From contig NC_087066.1 of NCBI RefSeq assembly GCF_963678635.1, forward strand, positions 66,001,277-66,065,276: a stretch of 64,000 bases of DNA, given 5' to 3'. This document shows, piece by piece, positions 32,105-44,225 of this stretch (positions are counted from its first letter, which is position 1; every line of letters starts with the position of its first letter). The position numbers were made by a program, and so were the translations under genes. The notes beneath the pieces were generated by a model. The model was not told the origin of the DNA and made no database searches. It was given only the letters and a program-made list of their open reading frames with translations. This DNA comes from Symsagittifera roscoffensis (Eukaryota; Xenacoelomorpha; Acoela; Convolutidae).

Positions 32105-33231
32105 GTAGGTTGTTCGAACATTCTTCTCTACTTAATGAGTATAAAATAGGAAATGATATCATTTATATAGTTCATGATTTTTCCAAGAAATTTTATCAAT
32201 ATTGTTTTCTCGCGGTTTCGCTTATCATTTCTAATTTAAGTTCTGTTCATTTTTGTTTAAAAAAGCAAACTCTACTATCAAGCAGCAATAGTGTAAAGGT
32301 CATAAAAAATGTGAATGACTTAAAGATTCCAGAAAGGGACTTCCGTTTTCTGAATTCCCAGCAGAATGATAAAGTTATCTAAAGTTGATGTTTTCTGTAA
32401 ATGGGATAAATTGAAGAATAAAGTGCCTATCATAAACAATTCGTGAAATTCAATTAGTTTCAACGAGATATATTTTTTATTTGAAATAAGGAATTTGAAA
32501 AATTCTCAAAATTGTCTCCAATTTTTTCGGGTTTCTTGTTCTCTTACACATTTCCAGCTGTCTGTTCGTCATGTTTCTTATACCTGCAATACTGAAACTG
32601 TGCGCCTGAAAATCAATGATATGACATCGAACGTAGAACAGGGAAAACTACGAAGTTATTAGAAGTGAATTAAGATGTAGGTTACGTGGTTATTGTAGTA
32701 CCTTTTGGTTCCGACAATTGAAAACGGGAGGATCTTTGTATTTATGTTTGTTTGTTTCTTTTTTTTTGTTTTCCACACGAAATCAGGTACCACAAATAAT
32801 CATCGGAATGGTCGAATGATATATGGTATTAAAGCCCTTTCAGTCGTAACTCAAACTTTAAAAAAAAATACCAAAATTTTTCCCAGTTTCGAGAAAAACC
32901 GGTTTGATTTTGTTCTGTTTTTTTTGTCTAATCTCAAGCAAATAAAGCGGGCAAGCAGGCTTGTAATAGGCTTATAATAGTTAGTTTTAAACTTAACTTA
33001 TAAAAATAACTATTGCATAGTTTTACTCAGCAAAAAAAAATGTTTTTGAAATTTCTTTTTGCGCCTCCTTTGGATTATATTTTAAGAAAAAATCAAAATA
33101 CTTTCCGCAAAAAAATTGAAATTGGAATGGTTTTTTTCTAAGTTTGTTTTATGGCGAAAACTGTTGCTAACTGTAATTTATTTATTTTTACTATCAAAAA
33201 CAGAAACGACCTAATTTGAAGAAAAAGAAAC

Positions 33232-36049
33232 AACGCCCCCCACTCGGGCACCTTATTGAAGTCACTGGTTTAAATTGCTAGATTGATCGAAACTATCGGT
33301 CTTATAAAACAGTATGGGTATACTATTTAATTAATATAAAGGTTTGATCCAAATGGTCCGGTATCAAAGTCACTGTCTTTTCGTTTTATGGTTTTTGTTC
33401 CTTTTTCTATACTTTTTTCTTGTTTTTGTTTCCCTAGTTGCCCCCCCTTTACTCGGTTAGCTAGGCCTCGTTCGGAGAGCGTACCAGGAAGTTTTCTCAA
33501 GTTTTCTTAAAAAGCTATCACGGTACAACCGGAAGGTTTACACGTTCCCGCTGAACCGTACCACCGGTACTCTAGAATGGGCATGCAGCCCGGAGCTGTG
33601 TCAAGTGGGTTCGACTCCGTAGTCATGATGTCGTAAAAACACCCAGGAGCGCCATAAAAACACTATGTAACAGTCGCCTACTTCGGTCACATATGAGGCT
33701 TAAGAAAAATAGGCCCTATAACCATTGGCTCAAGAGTCAGGGACACTATCTCTTGTGTTTTTCTACCTCAAGAACGGTCGGAGCCAATTCGGTTCGCTTG
33801 CGACATGAGACTAGAACCCGTTACAGCTTAAAGACTACTACCAAAATATCCTCCCACTCTAGAAAATAAGAACGTCCCCATACTTAAGTCTCTAAATACC
33901 CAAAATACACGAACGCCGTTAGAAACAGGGTCGGAACAATCCGTTAAGTTACTTTTTATTGGACAGTGGAACTTTGATCCATTTCAGATGGATCAACCTA
34001 AAACTCGCCTTATCTCAACATAACAATCATAAAACACACTCGAGAAAATTAAATTAGGGACTCACATGTTGATGCACTCGAGTACAAGGAGTAATTAAAT
34101 TGGTAAGCAACTCAAGAATTAGATAATATAACTAGATAAGTTTAATACTGATCAGTTTTGATAACAGAAGTGAATTCTGACTCTAGAATCTGAGTTTTTG
34201 TATGAACCATTGGGACACTCAAGCTGTCCACCTTTCCATTGAAGGTTCACTCTAGTTTGTTCCAAATGGTTGTTCTCTCTTCTTTTTATTCTCTCTCCTC
34301 CTATTTCGGGATAAGACAGCTCTACTCGTGTCTTGTTTTATATCTGGAAATTGCGAATAGCAATTTCCCGCTGTTCTATTCAAGCACTTTCCCGCGATTG
34401 TAAATCGGTCGTTCTGATTCTTCTCTTTTTGTGTTTTCAGTTAATGCGAGAAAACTGAGCATGACAGGCTCCATTCGAAATTTTGAAAAATAAAAACTTC
34501 ACTCGAAAATCACGTATTTTCATGTCCCTCAATGTCAAACTTCCAGATATGACCGACTGGCACATAACTTTTTTATATTGCGAAGATTAAACTTCGCAAT
34601 ATCAATATATCACACTATGAAACAACATTAGGTAAAGATATTTAACTATCAGAAGTCGTGTTGAACAGTTATTGCTTCAATTTCCTCAATGCAATTCACG
34701 AAAATCTGTTGATTAGGAAACGAGAGTGCTTTTCAACTCATTTGTCTGATGTTTTCTAGTTGTCTCGTGAGTAAAATGAGATGCTACGAGAATGTGCACG
34801 ACTATCCGGGTGCTTTTGATGATGATAATCCCATAGTGCTGAAGTTCATGCTGTTCAGAAACTGGGACTACTTTAAAAGACTTCAGTTATATTACAACTG
34901 CAGTGCATTCGAGAAGTTTGAAACGGGTAGGTTGTTCGAACATTCTTCTCTACTTAATGAGTATAAAATAGGAAATGATATCATTTATATAGTTCATGAT
35001 TTTTCCAAGAAATTTTATCAATATTGTTTTCTCGCGGTTTCGCTTATCATTTCTAATTTAAGTTCTGTTCATTTTTGTTTAAAAAAGCAAACTCTACTAT
35101 CAAGCAGCAATAGTGTAAAGGTCATAAAAAATGTGAATGACTTAAAGATTCCAGAAAGGGACTTCCGTTTTCTGAATTCCCAGCAGAATGATAAAGTTAT
35201 CTAAAGTTGATGTTTTCTGTAAATGGGATAAATTGAAGAATAAAGTGCCTATCATAAACAATTCGTGAAATTCAATTAGTTTCAACGAGATATATTTTTT
35301 ATTTGAAATAAGGAATTTGAAAAATTCTCAAAATTGTCTCCAATTTTTTCGGGTTTCTTGTTCTCTTACACATTTCCAGCTGTCTGTTCGTCATGTTTCT
35401 TATACCTGCGATACTGAAACTGTGCGCCTGAAAATCAATGATATGACATCGAACGTAGAGCAGGGAAAACTACGAAGTTATTAGAAGTGAATTAAGATGT
35501 AGGTTACGTGGTTATTGTAGTACCTTTTGGTTCCGACAATTGAAAACGGGAGGATCTTTGTATTTATGTTTGTTTGTTTCTTTTTTTTGTTTTCCACACG
35601 AAATCAGGTACCACAAATAATCATCGGAATGGTCGAATGATATATGGTATTAAAGCCCTTTCAGTCGTAACTCAAACTTTAAAAAAAAATACCAAAAATT
35701 TTCCCAGTTTCGAGAAAAACCGGTTTGATTTTGTTCTGTTTTTTTTGTCTAATCTCAGCAAATAAAGCGGGCAAGCAGGCTTGTAATAGGCTTATAATAG
35801 TTAGTTTTAAACTTAACTTATAAAAATAACTATTGCATAGTTTTACTCAGCAAAAAAAATGTTTTTGAAATTTCTTTTTGCGCCTCCTTTGGATTATATT
35901 TTAAGAAAAAATCAAAATACTTTCCGCAAAAAAATTGAAATTGGAATGTTTTTTTTTAAGTTTGTTTTATGGCGAAAACTGTTGCTAACTGTAATTTATT
36001 TATTTTTACTATCAAAAACAGAAACGACCTAATTTGAAGAAAAAGAAAC
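33232..36049 (+). repeat. 2.82-kb tandem duplication, right unit
   Basis: 33232-34566 is a second copy of the terminal repeat with no element interior attached. 34567-36049 is the flanking DNA, carrying the exon used by the downstream gene. The right boundary is GAAGAAAAAGAAAC, where the left unit turns directly into the terminal repeat, with AAC microhomology. Confidence 0.92.
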
Positions 36050-39000
36050 TTAGTTTGTATGGTCGGAAATTTCTGTGCAACTTGCACAGCAACCGGCTAT
36101 TTAGCGGACTTGGGTTTAGCGGACGACCAGTAACCTGTGTGTTTCAGCTTCCGGCATCATTCAGCCCGCTTTTAGGCATACTGAAATGGAAGAAGGGTGG
36201 ACTGGTCTGAAGCACTTCCTTATCAACACCAATCTCTTCGCAATAGCCATCAGTAAGAAGAAAGACCGACTGAAGCTGGTCAGATTGAACAACAGCCGCA
36301 GCAGCAGAGAAGAGGATGCGGTGTTGGCTGATTTGTCTTTTGCATCCTCGTGCACAGGCTGTGCAACTGCCCTCATCAGGGGTTAGTCAGCGGCCTCTTT
36401 CTGTAGTATAGATCATTGATCAACTTATAATTAAATGGCATTGAACGAAGTGTAGAGTTTGTGTGATTTTTGTTTAGGATTTTTTCTGGGATACGTTCTG
36501 ATCCCGTTCTAGTTTTTTTTGGTTTGACCTTTGATTTCTTTTAAAGCTCAAATTGATTGCTTCCATCTGTTAACAGATATCTTGCATCAGTGCAGCTTAC
36601 AGATAAATGTTGTATAAATTTAGATCAAATCCCCCTTGGCTTGCTGCACTCCTTTGTGTACGTGTACATCATGCGCCCTCATCCTGGAGTGAATGTGACT
36701 CTAGTGTCGTTTGACAGTGACATGTCACAGTACATCCGCACAGACCTCACTGTCAGCAACCTCAGCATAGACAGAGACTTAGGACAGGGCATCAAATTCC
36801 TACAGGTGCCTATTCAAGCTATTTCGTTTTAGGCTACTGTCTTCCAATCGATTTGTTGGTTTCGCGCTCATTTTGCACGCAGTGATGATCAAGTGGTTCA
36901 GTGCGGCGCATCACTCAAATTATCGGAGGTTCCAAGGTCTCAATAATCCGTGCTCGTTGTTTTCGGATGCTTCTTTTTACTGCAGCAATTAAAAGACTAA
37001 ACTAACAATTTTTTTATTTGTTTTTTTTTTGTAAATCAATCTTTTTGTTACCCTCGTGATAAGCAAGAGTATTGCTATCGGGTACCAGACTTTTTTCTCC
37101 GTAAACAACTTTATCCTCAGCATCTTCACTTCTAGAGGATCTTTCATCTGACATGCTCAGTGTCTTGAAAACTGAAATAAAAGTACTATGTTTTCGCTGT
37201 TAATTAGTTCAAGCCCGTTTGAGGTTGTACTTATCTTTTCACAAAAAAATTGCAATTTTTTCGGATTCCTGATTTTCGTCCTAGTTTCTGTCGTTTCTAT
37301 TTCCGTTTTTTTAAACGCCATTTTGTTTATCTGGTAGGGTTTTTATTGGTTTAATTTTTAAAGTATGGGTTTTGTTCCTATTTAAACAGTTGCTACTACT
37401 GAATATTCAAACAGTTTCAGATTGCTATATCGACTTAGTCAATTAATTTTGCATAATTTTGGGGACAAAGTGTATCTGTTTGGGATTATGTGTTTCAGTT
37501 TGGATGGGTCGTAAAAACTTAAATTTAATGAATTTTTAATGACAACAGTTTGTTTTCGGCTCAACAGGTTTTGACCCAAAATTTTTCGCCGTTGTTGCCG
37601 CTTGATAAATGTTTACCATTTTTTTAGGGCTATCTATAAACTTCATCTGATACAAATATGAAGTTTTGTAGCTGTAATTTTTTAATTTTTGTCAAGTTGA
37701 CTTTTTCAAGTAATTTTTCCAACATGATTTTTTACCCTTGCGATAAGCAATGGTTTTGCAACAGGGCACAAGACTTTTTTTCCCATAAAAACAGCTTTGT
37801 CCACAGAATTCGCACGTGTTTTACTGCAGACGTAAATGTAGTATGTTCATGTTAGGAATAGGCCTTGTATACCTGCTATGAGTTCTTTTAATAGTGTTTT
37901 TGTGCCAAAAGTTCTCGGTATTTTTTCGGGGCTTGAGTGTCAGCTTTAATTCCGTCGGCTCATTTTCCGAATGTTTTTTTTTCAACTACTTTTTATTGAA
38001 TTTTTTTCTTAAAATGTTCGAGCTTTAAAAAATTTTTCGGACAAATCTAAATCTTTTCCCCAGATCCCTTGTAATAAATGTGAAAATTTTATAAATGAAA
38101 AAACATTAATGTTTTTTAATTTATTTTGTTTTCAGTTTGATAAAAACAGCTGATTGAACAATTAAAAGCATAAAAGGTTAAAACTAAAGTTAGTGTGCAA
38201 ACTGAAAACAAAATAAATTTAAAAACATTAATGTTTTTCCATTTATAAAATTTTCACATTTATTACGAAGGATCTGGTCCTTCGTAATAAATGTGAAAGT
38301 TTTATAAATAAAAAATGTTAATGTTTTTTAAATTTATTTTGTTTTCAGTTTGCACACTAACTTTAGTTTTAACCTTTTATGCTTTTAATTGTTCAATCAG
38401 CTGTTTTTATCAGTTTTTTCTGGTGTAGGTAATTGAGTTAACGTGTTTTCGCAATTTTTTGTTTATTTTTGTTTGAAAATACAATTAAAATTTTGTTCTC
38501 ATTGCTTTTTAGCCCATTTTGTATTGAAAAGTACCGTTCAGATCACTTTTATCTTCAGAGTATTCCGACTATTTGCAAAATTACTGTGCAGAATATTGTT
38601 CAGATCACATTTGTTGTGTTTCGAGTCTAATTTGTCTAGGCTTCTGAAAAATTGATTAATATTTTTTTGGTATTTATGTCATTTAATTACTAATTTTAAA
38701 AGTATATCAGAGTTAGTGGTTTTTGGTTCTTTCGTGAAGGCAGTTTACCAATGGTTCGATTTGGTGTGTTCGGAAGACTTCGGCGCATAGCAGGCAGGTT
38801 TTAAAAGTAAGATGGAGGTAGGCTGAGTTTGTTGCTTATATAGTTTTTAAAGTTGTTTTTCTGTAATCTGATTTTTTAATAACTTTTTATTTGACTTTTA
38901 ATTTTTGCATCGCACGTGGTGCGAAGCTCTGCTTCGCCTTTGTGTTAGATTTTTTTTCATTCAGTGTTTTGACGCGCAATGTTTTTTGCATGGCAAGTGT

Positions 39001-40209
39001 TGCAAAGCTCCGCTTTGCCTCTGTGTACATTTTGGCAATTATTGTGGGAAGCATCATTTTGAGCATCCTAACTCAGTTTTCTATGACTAAAGTTCTAAAA
39101 AACAAAATTAAAAAATGTTTTTTTTTAAATTATTCTGTCAAATATAACCATGGTTGGAATTTTTTTGCTGCTTGCTCAGCAACCGTCCGTTCTTGCTATT
39201 ATAGTCTGCGTTACTCGTAACCTTCTTATTATAAACATGTTTCTTCGATTTTTTGAAGCCAGTTTTCGATGGCGGATTTATCCCCGGATCTTGATTTTGC
39301 AAGTCGTTTTCAATGGTGGGACCACCGTGTTCGGAGATAAAATTATCAAATGGTGTTTTGCCGCCGAACTGTTAAAAAGTTTTGAGCATATATATGGCTA
39401 ATCATAAATCTGTGTTCGCTCACCAGATGCCGCGAAGTGTCGAACCATGGTGACGTTTTCGTTCTTTATGGTATATACCAAATGAAATCAGATTTCGATT
39501 TTTTCAGGTGAACGGTCTAACGGTGCTACACAACTTCGTCTTCTTCGAAGTGAACTGTTTTAACCTGACAGAATCTAGGGCAGTTTCCTACTCCATGGCG
39601 CTCAAAATCAAACAGGTGGCTGCAGTGCCAAAATTAGAATTAGTTCGCGTAGTGCAAACTGAACAGTACAATTTGAATGTCGCGTACCACGCGTTTGACA
39701 GAAAACTATTCGTTCTAAAGTGCACGCATTTCAAACCTACGGAGTCGCTTTACGAAGCAGTAACGACTAGACACAATGAGTTCAAATCAGTTCATGTCTT
39801 GGAAACGCACACGAGAGAGCTGAAATATTACGCATTTTGGTTGAACTATTTGCTGTACGTAGACGAAAGTAGAAAACGGCTGCATTTTTGGTCGCTGGGT
39901 GGATCACAAGGATTGGTGAGGTTAAATGAGACGGTGGAAAACAGAGACATTCATCCACATCTGCTATCCGTTGTAAATGGAGATATTTTGAGTGTCCGAA
40001 CTCAGTTGAACTATCTGTTCATACATCTTAGTCTGGGTGTGACCCAGATACTGGTGTACAGGCTAGAAGAAGTGAGTTCTAGAGACCAGAGCCAGAAGAC
40101 CCTGACTGCTTACAAAGTGACTGATTCTGATTTTCCCATGAATAAACATTGCAAAGACGTGGAAGTGATCGGATGCTGTGGAAAAAATCTGAACGTCGTG
40201 TTGCATTAG
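34776..40209 (+). CDS. Unidentified four-exon protein, possible beta-propeller
   Basis: The exons are 34776-34926, 36148-36381, 36624-36805 and 39508-40209. Phases agree (1, 1, 0) and give 422 residues. All introns are GT-AG, with acceptors GTTTCAG, AAATTTAG and TTTTTCAG. The protein starts MRCYENVHDYPGAFDDDNP. It continues with LKHFLINTNLFAIAISKKKD, LLHSFVYVYIMRPHPGVNVT and DLGQGIKFLQVNGLTVLHNF. It ends in the 234-residue last exon with ELKYYAFWLNYLLYVDESRK and LNYLFIHLSLGVTQILVYRL. Repeated short beta-strand-like stretches ending in aromatic/aspartate turns suggest a propeller or other all-beta fold, but no WD signature is present and I cannot name a family. There are no signal peptide or membrane segments. 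The start is the first ATG after a splice acceptor, so upstream exons may exist. AATAAA lies 71 bp after the stop. Confidence 0.72.
36806..38062 (+). other. Intron 3 of the unidentified gene, first part
   Basis: AT-rich. Two diverged direct copies of a phrase like TACCCTTGCGATAAGCAATG followed by an AGACTTTTTTTCCC motif (about 37050-37100 and 37733-37790). No exon was recognised. Confidence 0.4.
38063..38413. mobile_element. Palindromic foldback element
   Basis: 38138-38275 and 38276-38413 are inverted copies of each other around GAAGGATCTGGTCCTTCG, giving arms of about 130 bp (outer ends CTGATAAAAACAGCTG-like). Preceding it, 38063-38137 is a direct half-copy of the right arm (CTTGTAATAAATGTGAAAA onward), so three arms lie in a row. 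There is no coding capacity. Confidence 0.88.
38895..39030 (+). repeat. Two shared hairpin tails in tandem
   Basis: CGCACGTGGTGCGAAGCTCT + GCTTCGCCTTTGTGTT near 38910-38946, and GCAAGTGTTGCAAAGCTCCG + CTTTGCCTCTGTGTAC near 38993-39029. In the second, both arms changed together (GCAAAGC with GCTTTGC), which keeps the stem. Confidence 0.75.
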
Positions 40210-40279
40210 AATCATAATTCAGATAAACTACTCAAGCTGGAAAAAAACTTTTTAAACTTAAAAAACTCAATAGAAAGTT

Positions 40280-40285
40280 AATAAA
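40280..40285 (+). promoter_or_regulatory. Polyadenylation signal of the unidentified gene
   Basis: AATAAA, 71 bp downstream of the TAG stop. It coincides with the start of an F3 repeat fragment (ATAAATATGGAAAAACTGT), so the signal may be contributed by the repeat. Confidence 0.5.
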
Positions 40286-40510
40286 TATGGAAAAACTGTA
40301 GTTGATGTTAGACATACAGATTTGGCATATAGCTCAGTCAAGACTGTGCATCATTGTAACTAAATTAATGATTGTGCCTAGCTTTAAGTGTTAATAATTG
40401 AAGTGAAGACACTTGTTTTGGTCGTTTTTTTTCAGCAAAACAATTTTCTGGCAACTCTGTGGGTAGCACAAGATTTACTGTGTAATAAAAAATAACATCT
40501 TCCGTAGAGA
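40280..40510 (+). repeat. F3 repeat fragment
   Basis: Shares ACAGATTTGGCATATAGCTC, GTGCATCATTGTAACTAAAT and GGGTAGCACAAGATTTACTG with 1.80-2.01 kb in the same order. Confidence 0.6.
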
Positions 40511-40849
40511 CAAAAGTTGAGAAAAAATTAAGTTGAGTTTAAAATTTTTCAAAAGTGCACTCTACTCTATTAACAAAAATGCAAATTTGGGAAAAAACGT
40601 GAATGACTGTAGGTTCAATGGTGATTAGCAAGAGTTATCAAATCGAAGAAGACTTTTGAGGTTAACAACTAAACTAGCAAAATTGCTGAACATTTTTGAC
40701 AACGTATATCAGGTCAACAGAAATATTGTGGGCATGTCTGTGTGTTAATTTCCAGTCATATTTACGCTTGCGAAGCTAGTGTTTTAGTATCAACCTTCTT
40801 TTTTTCCAATCTAAGTCGCAAAGAAAAGTGCTCCTTCTGGTGGCACTCT

Positions 40850-41370
40850 TTAATTGACAAGTTGCGGTAGCAGTATGATGTCATGTGCTTTAACAGTTTA
40901 GTAAAAAGTTAGATAACACAGTTGATGCATTTTAAATTCATCAACTGAACCGAAAAAATTTTAATCGTTCCAAACAGCAGTACAAATGATTAAAAGCTCG
41001 ATTTCATTAATTTCACAACTTAATATATCTCGCACTTTTTGTTGAATTGCATAATTTATACATAACCTTTTGCTTTCCATTATATTACATGCAAAATTGT
41101 ATTTGGTACCCGTTTGCGCTATCGAATTGGCCATTTATTAGCATATATAGCTTGGGTTTTATGTCTAGTTTTTGGGGAGTTTAAGCATCCGTGGCTTAGT
41201 GCGTGAGATTCAAAGTTGCAAGGTCGCAGATTCGAATCTTACACGTAGCCGAGTTTTTGCTAACTCGATGCTTATTTTTACTTTCTCTTGTTTCACTTTA
41301 TAGAGCTGCTTTTTGGCCGTCTTCTCGCGAGTATTTGCGAAGCGCAGCTTCGCCTCTGTAGAATTTTTTG
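40850..41370 (+). repeat. F4 repeat with tRNA-like segment and hairpin tail
   Basis: The F4 body (ACTGAACCGAAAAAATTTTA, CCATTTATTAGCATATATAG) leads to a tRNA-like part GCTTAGTGCGTGAGATTC and GGTCGCAGATTCGAATCTTA. It ends in GCGAAGCGCAGCTTCGCCTC (hairpin GCGAAGC/GCTTCGC). This is the same order as the SINE at 19.43-19.63 kb. Confidence 0.65.
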
Positions 41371-41574
41371 TTTAATTTAGTTTTAAATGAAATCTGATTT
41401 TTTCCGACCATTGAAAATGGGGAGAAAATTATCTTCGGCTGTGTTCTAGCTTTATGTTTTCCATGCAAAATCAGGCATCACAAATAATGTGCCGAGTGAT
41501 GTATCATATAGAGATCTTTCTGTCGTGATTCGAGCGAAACGAAAATTTCGGAAACTTCAGTCAGCGTCGTGTTG

Positions 41575-41810
41575 GCAATGAAATGTTGCAAGGTCGCAGA
41601 TTCGAATCTTACAAGTAGCCGAGTTTTTGCTAATTCGAGGCTTATTTCTACTTTCTCTTATTTCACTTGATAGAGCTGTGCTTTTTGGCCGTTTTCTCCC
41701 GAGTGTTTGCGAAGTGCAGCTTCGCCTCTGTAGAATTTTTGTTCAATTTAGTTTTGAATGAAATCGGATTTTTTCCGACCATTGAAAATGGGGAGAAACA
41801 TCCCTCTAGT
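41575..41810 (+). repeat. Local partial duplication of the SINE
   Basis: GCAAGGTCGCAGATTCGAAT onward repeats 41.21-41.43 kb at an offset of about 370 bp, through the hairpin tail (GCGAAGTGCAGCTTCGCC) and into CGACCATTGAAAATGGGGAG. It is a tandem duplication that took in non-SINE sequence as well. Confidence 0.65.
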
Positions 41811-42204
41811 TTGAAAAAAAAACTTTTTATTTAAATTTCAAATGTCAACCATTTTTGTTTCTCACTTCAAACTGTTTGATTGGCTTGAACGTTTTCCGCA
41901 TATCTGGTGTTTGCTTAATTGCCTCCTATTGCGGCGTTTGATGGCCATGATTTTTTAAATTCGTGTGTGGCTACTTCGTCTACCCAAGTTTACTGCTGAC
42001 CATTTTATTCGTTGACGCAAAATGGAAAATAATTGTTTCTGGTGACTTCTTTTGCAATTTATTGGCAGACAGTTTTGATAAGCTTTTCTATTTGTTGGCT
42101 TTGATGTAGCTTTTCTGCCCGCCAACTTTTCATGCTATCTCGACTTGTTTTCAATTGGGAGAGTAAGTGACTTGTAATCGGGAACTAGATTTTTTTCCAG
42201 TAAA

Positions 42205-42965
42205 AAGATACGGCGGCGTAGCTAAGCTTGGCAGCATCTGCATTACATCATGATTTAAAATACAATAATTACGTTAGAGGACTATACGACTTTTTTTAAT
42301 TTAACTAATTTGCAAATTTTTTCTAACCTAAGTTGCAAAGTAACCTAAGTCGTAAAATTTGGCAACTTTACAATTTTTTGATAGCATGTGCTTTAAACAA
42401 CCGAATAGTACAAAGTTAACTCAGTTGATGCATTTTTACATGAGCAAAATTTGTGTGATAGTGTGAACTCTCTTTTTTTTCCAACATAAGTCGGAAATAG
42501 TGTTGCGACGCAAATATTGTTGCGACAAAATTCATTTTGAAAGTATTCGTTTTGATCAATAACCAGCTATTAAGTGCAGCTAATGCTAAGGATATTAACA
42601 CAGACTAATACATTACAAATAGCACTTACGCTTCTAGCTATCATAGATCTGTAACGTAGAGGCAAGGAAGGAGACCCGCAACAAAATAAGAGGGTTCGAA
42701 CCTAGTCAGGGTGAGATGTTTTAAATGAACTTTTTCGTATACTAGTTAGAATGCTTCCGCTCTATAAATTGAGGCATGTTAGTTGGTACATTTTTTTTCA
42801 TACTGAGTGGTTCTGCTTATGCGTCATAATTGGCTGGCGTCACTTAGCAATTATGTAGACTCATAATTGCCGTGCGTCACTTAAGAAATTTTGTAGACTC
42901 AAAGGTTAACTCATTCGTTTGTTCCCCGTGAATGCCAAGTGCAACTTCGCATCAGTGATAATTCA
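42205..42965 (+). repeat. F3 composite repeat, copy 2
   Basis: Same order as 1.98-2.96 kb. The tRNA-like CTGTAACGTAGAGGCAAGGA and GGGTTCGAACCTAGTC lie near 42651-42705, and the tail is CCAAGTGCAACTTCGCATC. It lacks the F1-like insertion present in copy 1. Confidence 0.65.
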
Positions 42966-43530
42966 TCAAATGAACCGAAAAAAGCTATTTGTTCCAGTTA
43001 ACAACAATAGTAATAACTCGATTTCAGAAATTTTCGAATTCAATATATCTCGCAATGTTTTCAAATGCAAAATTTATGCATGATATGGCTTTATGCTTTC
43101 AATTTTTTTCAAATGCAAAGTTATTGTGATGCCTTCTGTTTGTTATATTCCTAATTATTATTTGCAAAATTGTGTCTATTTGTACCTGGTAACACGTAAG
43201 CTGCATCGCTTTGACAATTTATTAGCGGATTTAGCTGCTTTATTTGTAAGTAGAGTTTGCCGATTGCCAAGCCTGTTGGGCCGAGAGGCCTTGGCTTGAG
43301 ACTCCAAATCTCGAGATCACAAGTCTGGCCTGTTTTTTTTTTGCCAAATTTGCCTGCGGCCCGGAAAATTTGGTAAAAATATGGTTTTTATAGTGATTTG
43401 GGAAAGCTCATAAAATCAATTTGGTCGACCAACAAAAAAATTGCCAAAACTTTTGATTTTTTTTTTGAAAATTGGCCCCTCGAAAAAATCCTAGATCCCT
43501 CATTGCTACCAATTTTAAGAATTCAAACTT
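42966..43530 (+). repeat. F4 fragment, tRNA-like piece and decayed hAT MITE
   Basis: Begins ATGAACCGAAAAAAGCTATT (F4). A tRNA-like patch GGGCCGAGAGGCCTTGG follows near 43275. 43340-43500 shares AAAATCAATTTGGTCGACC and a terminal CCTAGATCCCTCATTG-like phrase with the hAT MITEs. Confidence 0.5.
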
Positions 43531-44225
43531 TTTGAAACTTTACGAATTGTCTCGAATTGTTTTTTGAAACTTTACGAATTGTCCCGAAAACTACTTTCTC
43601 AAGTCAGAGATTTTAGGTTTAATCGAAAGAACTGGCCAAGGGAAGTTCACCTGTATAATTGGATACCCCTAACTTTTTTGAGAAAAAAAGTTTAGGTCTT
43701 TGGGATTGTGAAGTTGAACTTTTGACCGTTTTTTTTTGGAAACGCTGACCATTTAATGGAAAATTTTGACCCCTTTTTTTCGAAAAATACCCTGCAACTT
43801 ATTAAAATAATGGTTCAATCCATAAAAGCTGGTTGTGGGCCGATACCTTTTTTTCGTAGAAAAAACTATAACACTCGAAATTGATTTTTTTGTGAACGTT
43901 TTTTTTTGTTATCTTTGATGTTCTTAAAAGCTACTCTACTGATTCTGAGATTAAAAGCTCAATCGAATAAACCGGTTGCAAAATTTTTCTTGCAGAAGCG
44001 TCGCTCCTCGATATCCATTAGAAAAGATGCTATGTTCTTGGAAACATCCACATTTCGAAGTTTTCGGTGTTTTTCAAATTTTTCCTTCTTCATAAACTAC
44101 CCTGACAAATATGTGATTTAAAGTTCGATCGAAAATAGAGGCCAAGAAAGTCTTCCCAGTATAAAAGGATTCGCAGTCCTGAGTTCAATCAAAAGAAAAG
44201 GTTGCGGGAAAAGTCACTTACCCCG
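43531..44225 (+). repeat. Diverged satellite units (170-bp family)
   Basis: Units beginning GTCCCGAAAACTACTTTCTC, with AGAGATTTTAGGTTTAATCG and TTTTGACCGTTTTTTTTTGG, relate to the array in septin intron 2. Units here are strongly diverged and irregular. Confidence 0.55.

Larger units (their letters stand above)
30411..33231 (+). repeat. 2.82-kb tandem duplication, left unit
   Basis: Contains the terminal repeat plus 1.49 kb of flanking DNA, including one exon of the downstream gene. It is repeated at 33232-36049 with offset 2821-2822 bp. The visible differences are about ten: scattered substitutions and length changes in homopolymers. The exon sequence is unchanged. It may be a recent duplication, or two haplotypes joined in tandem by the assembler. 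Confidence 0.92.
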
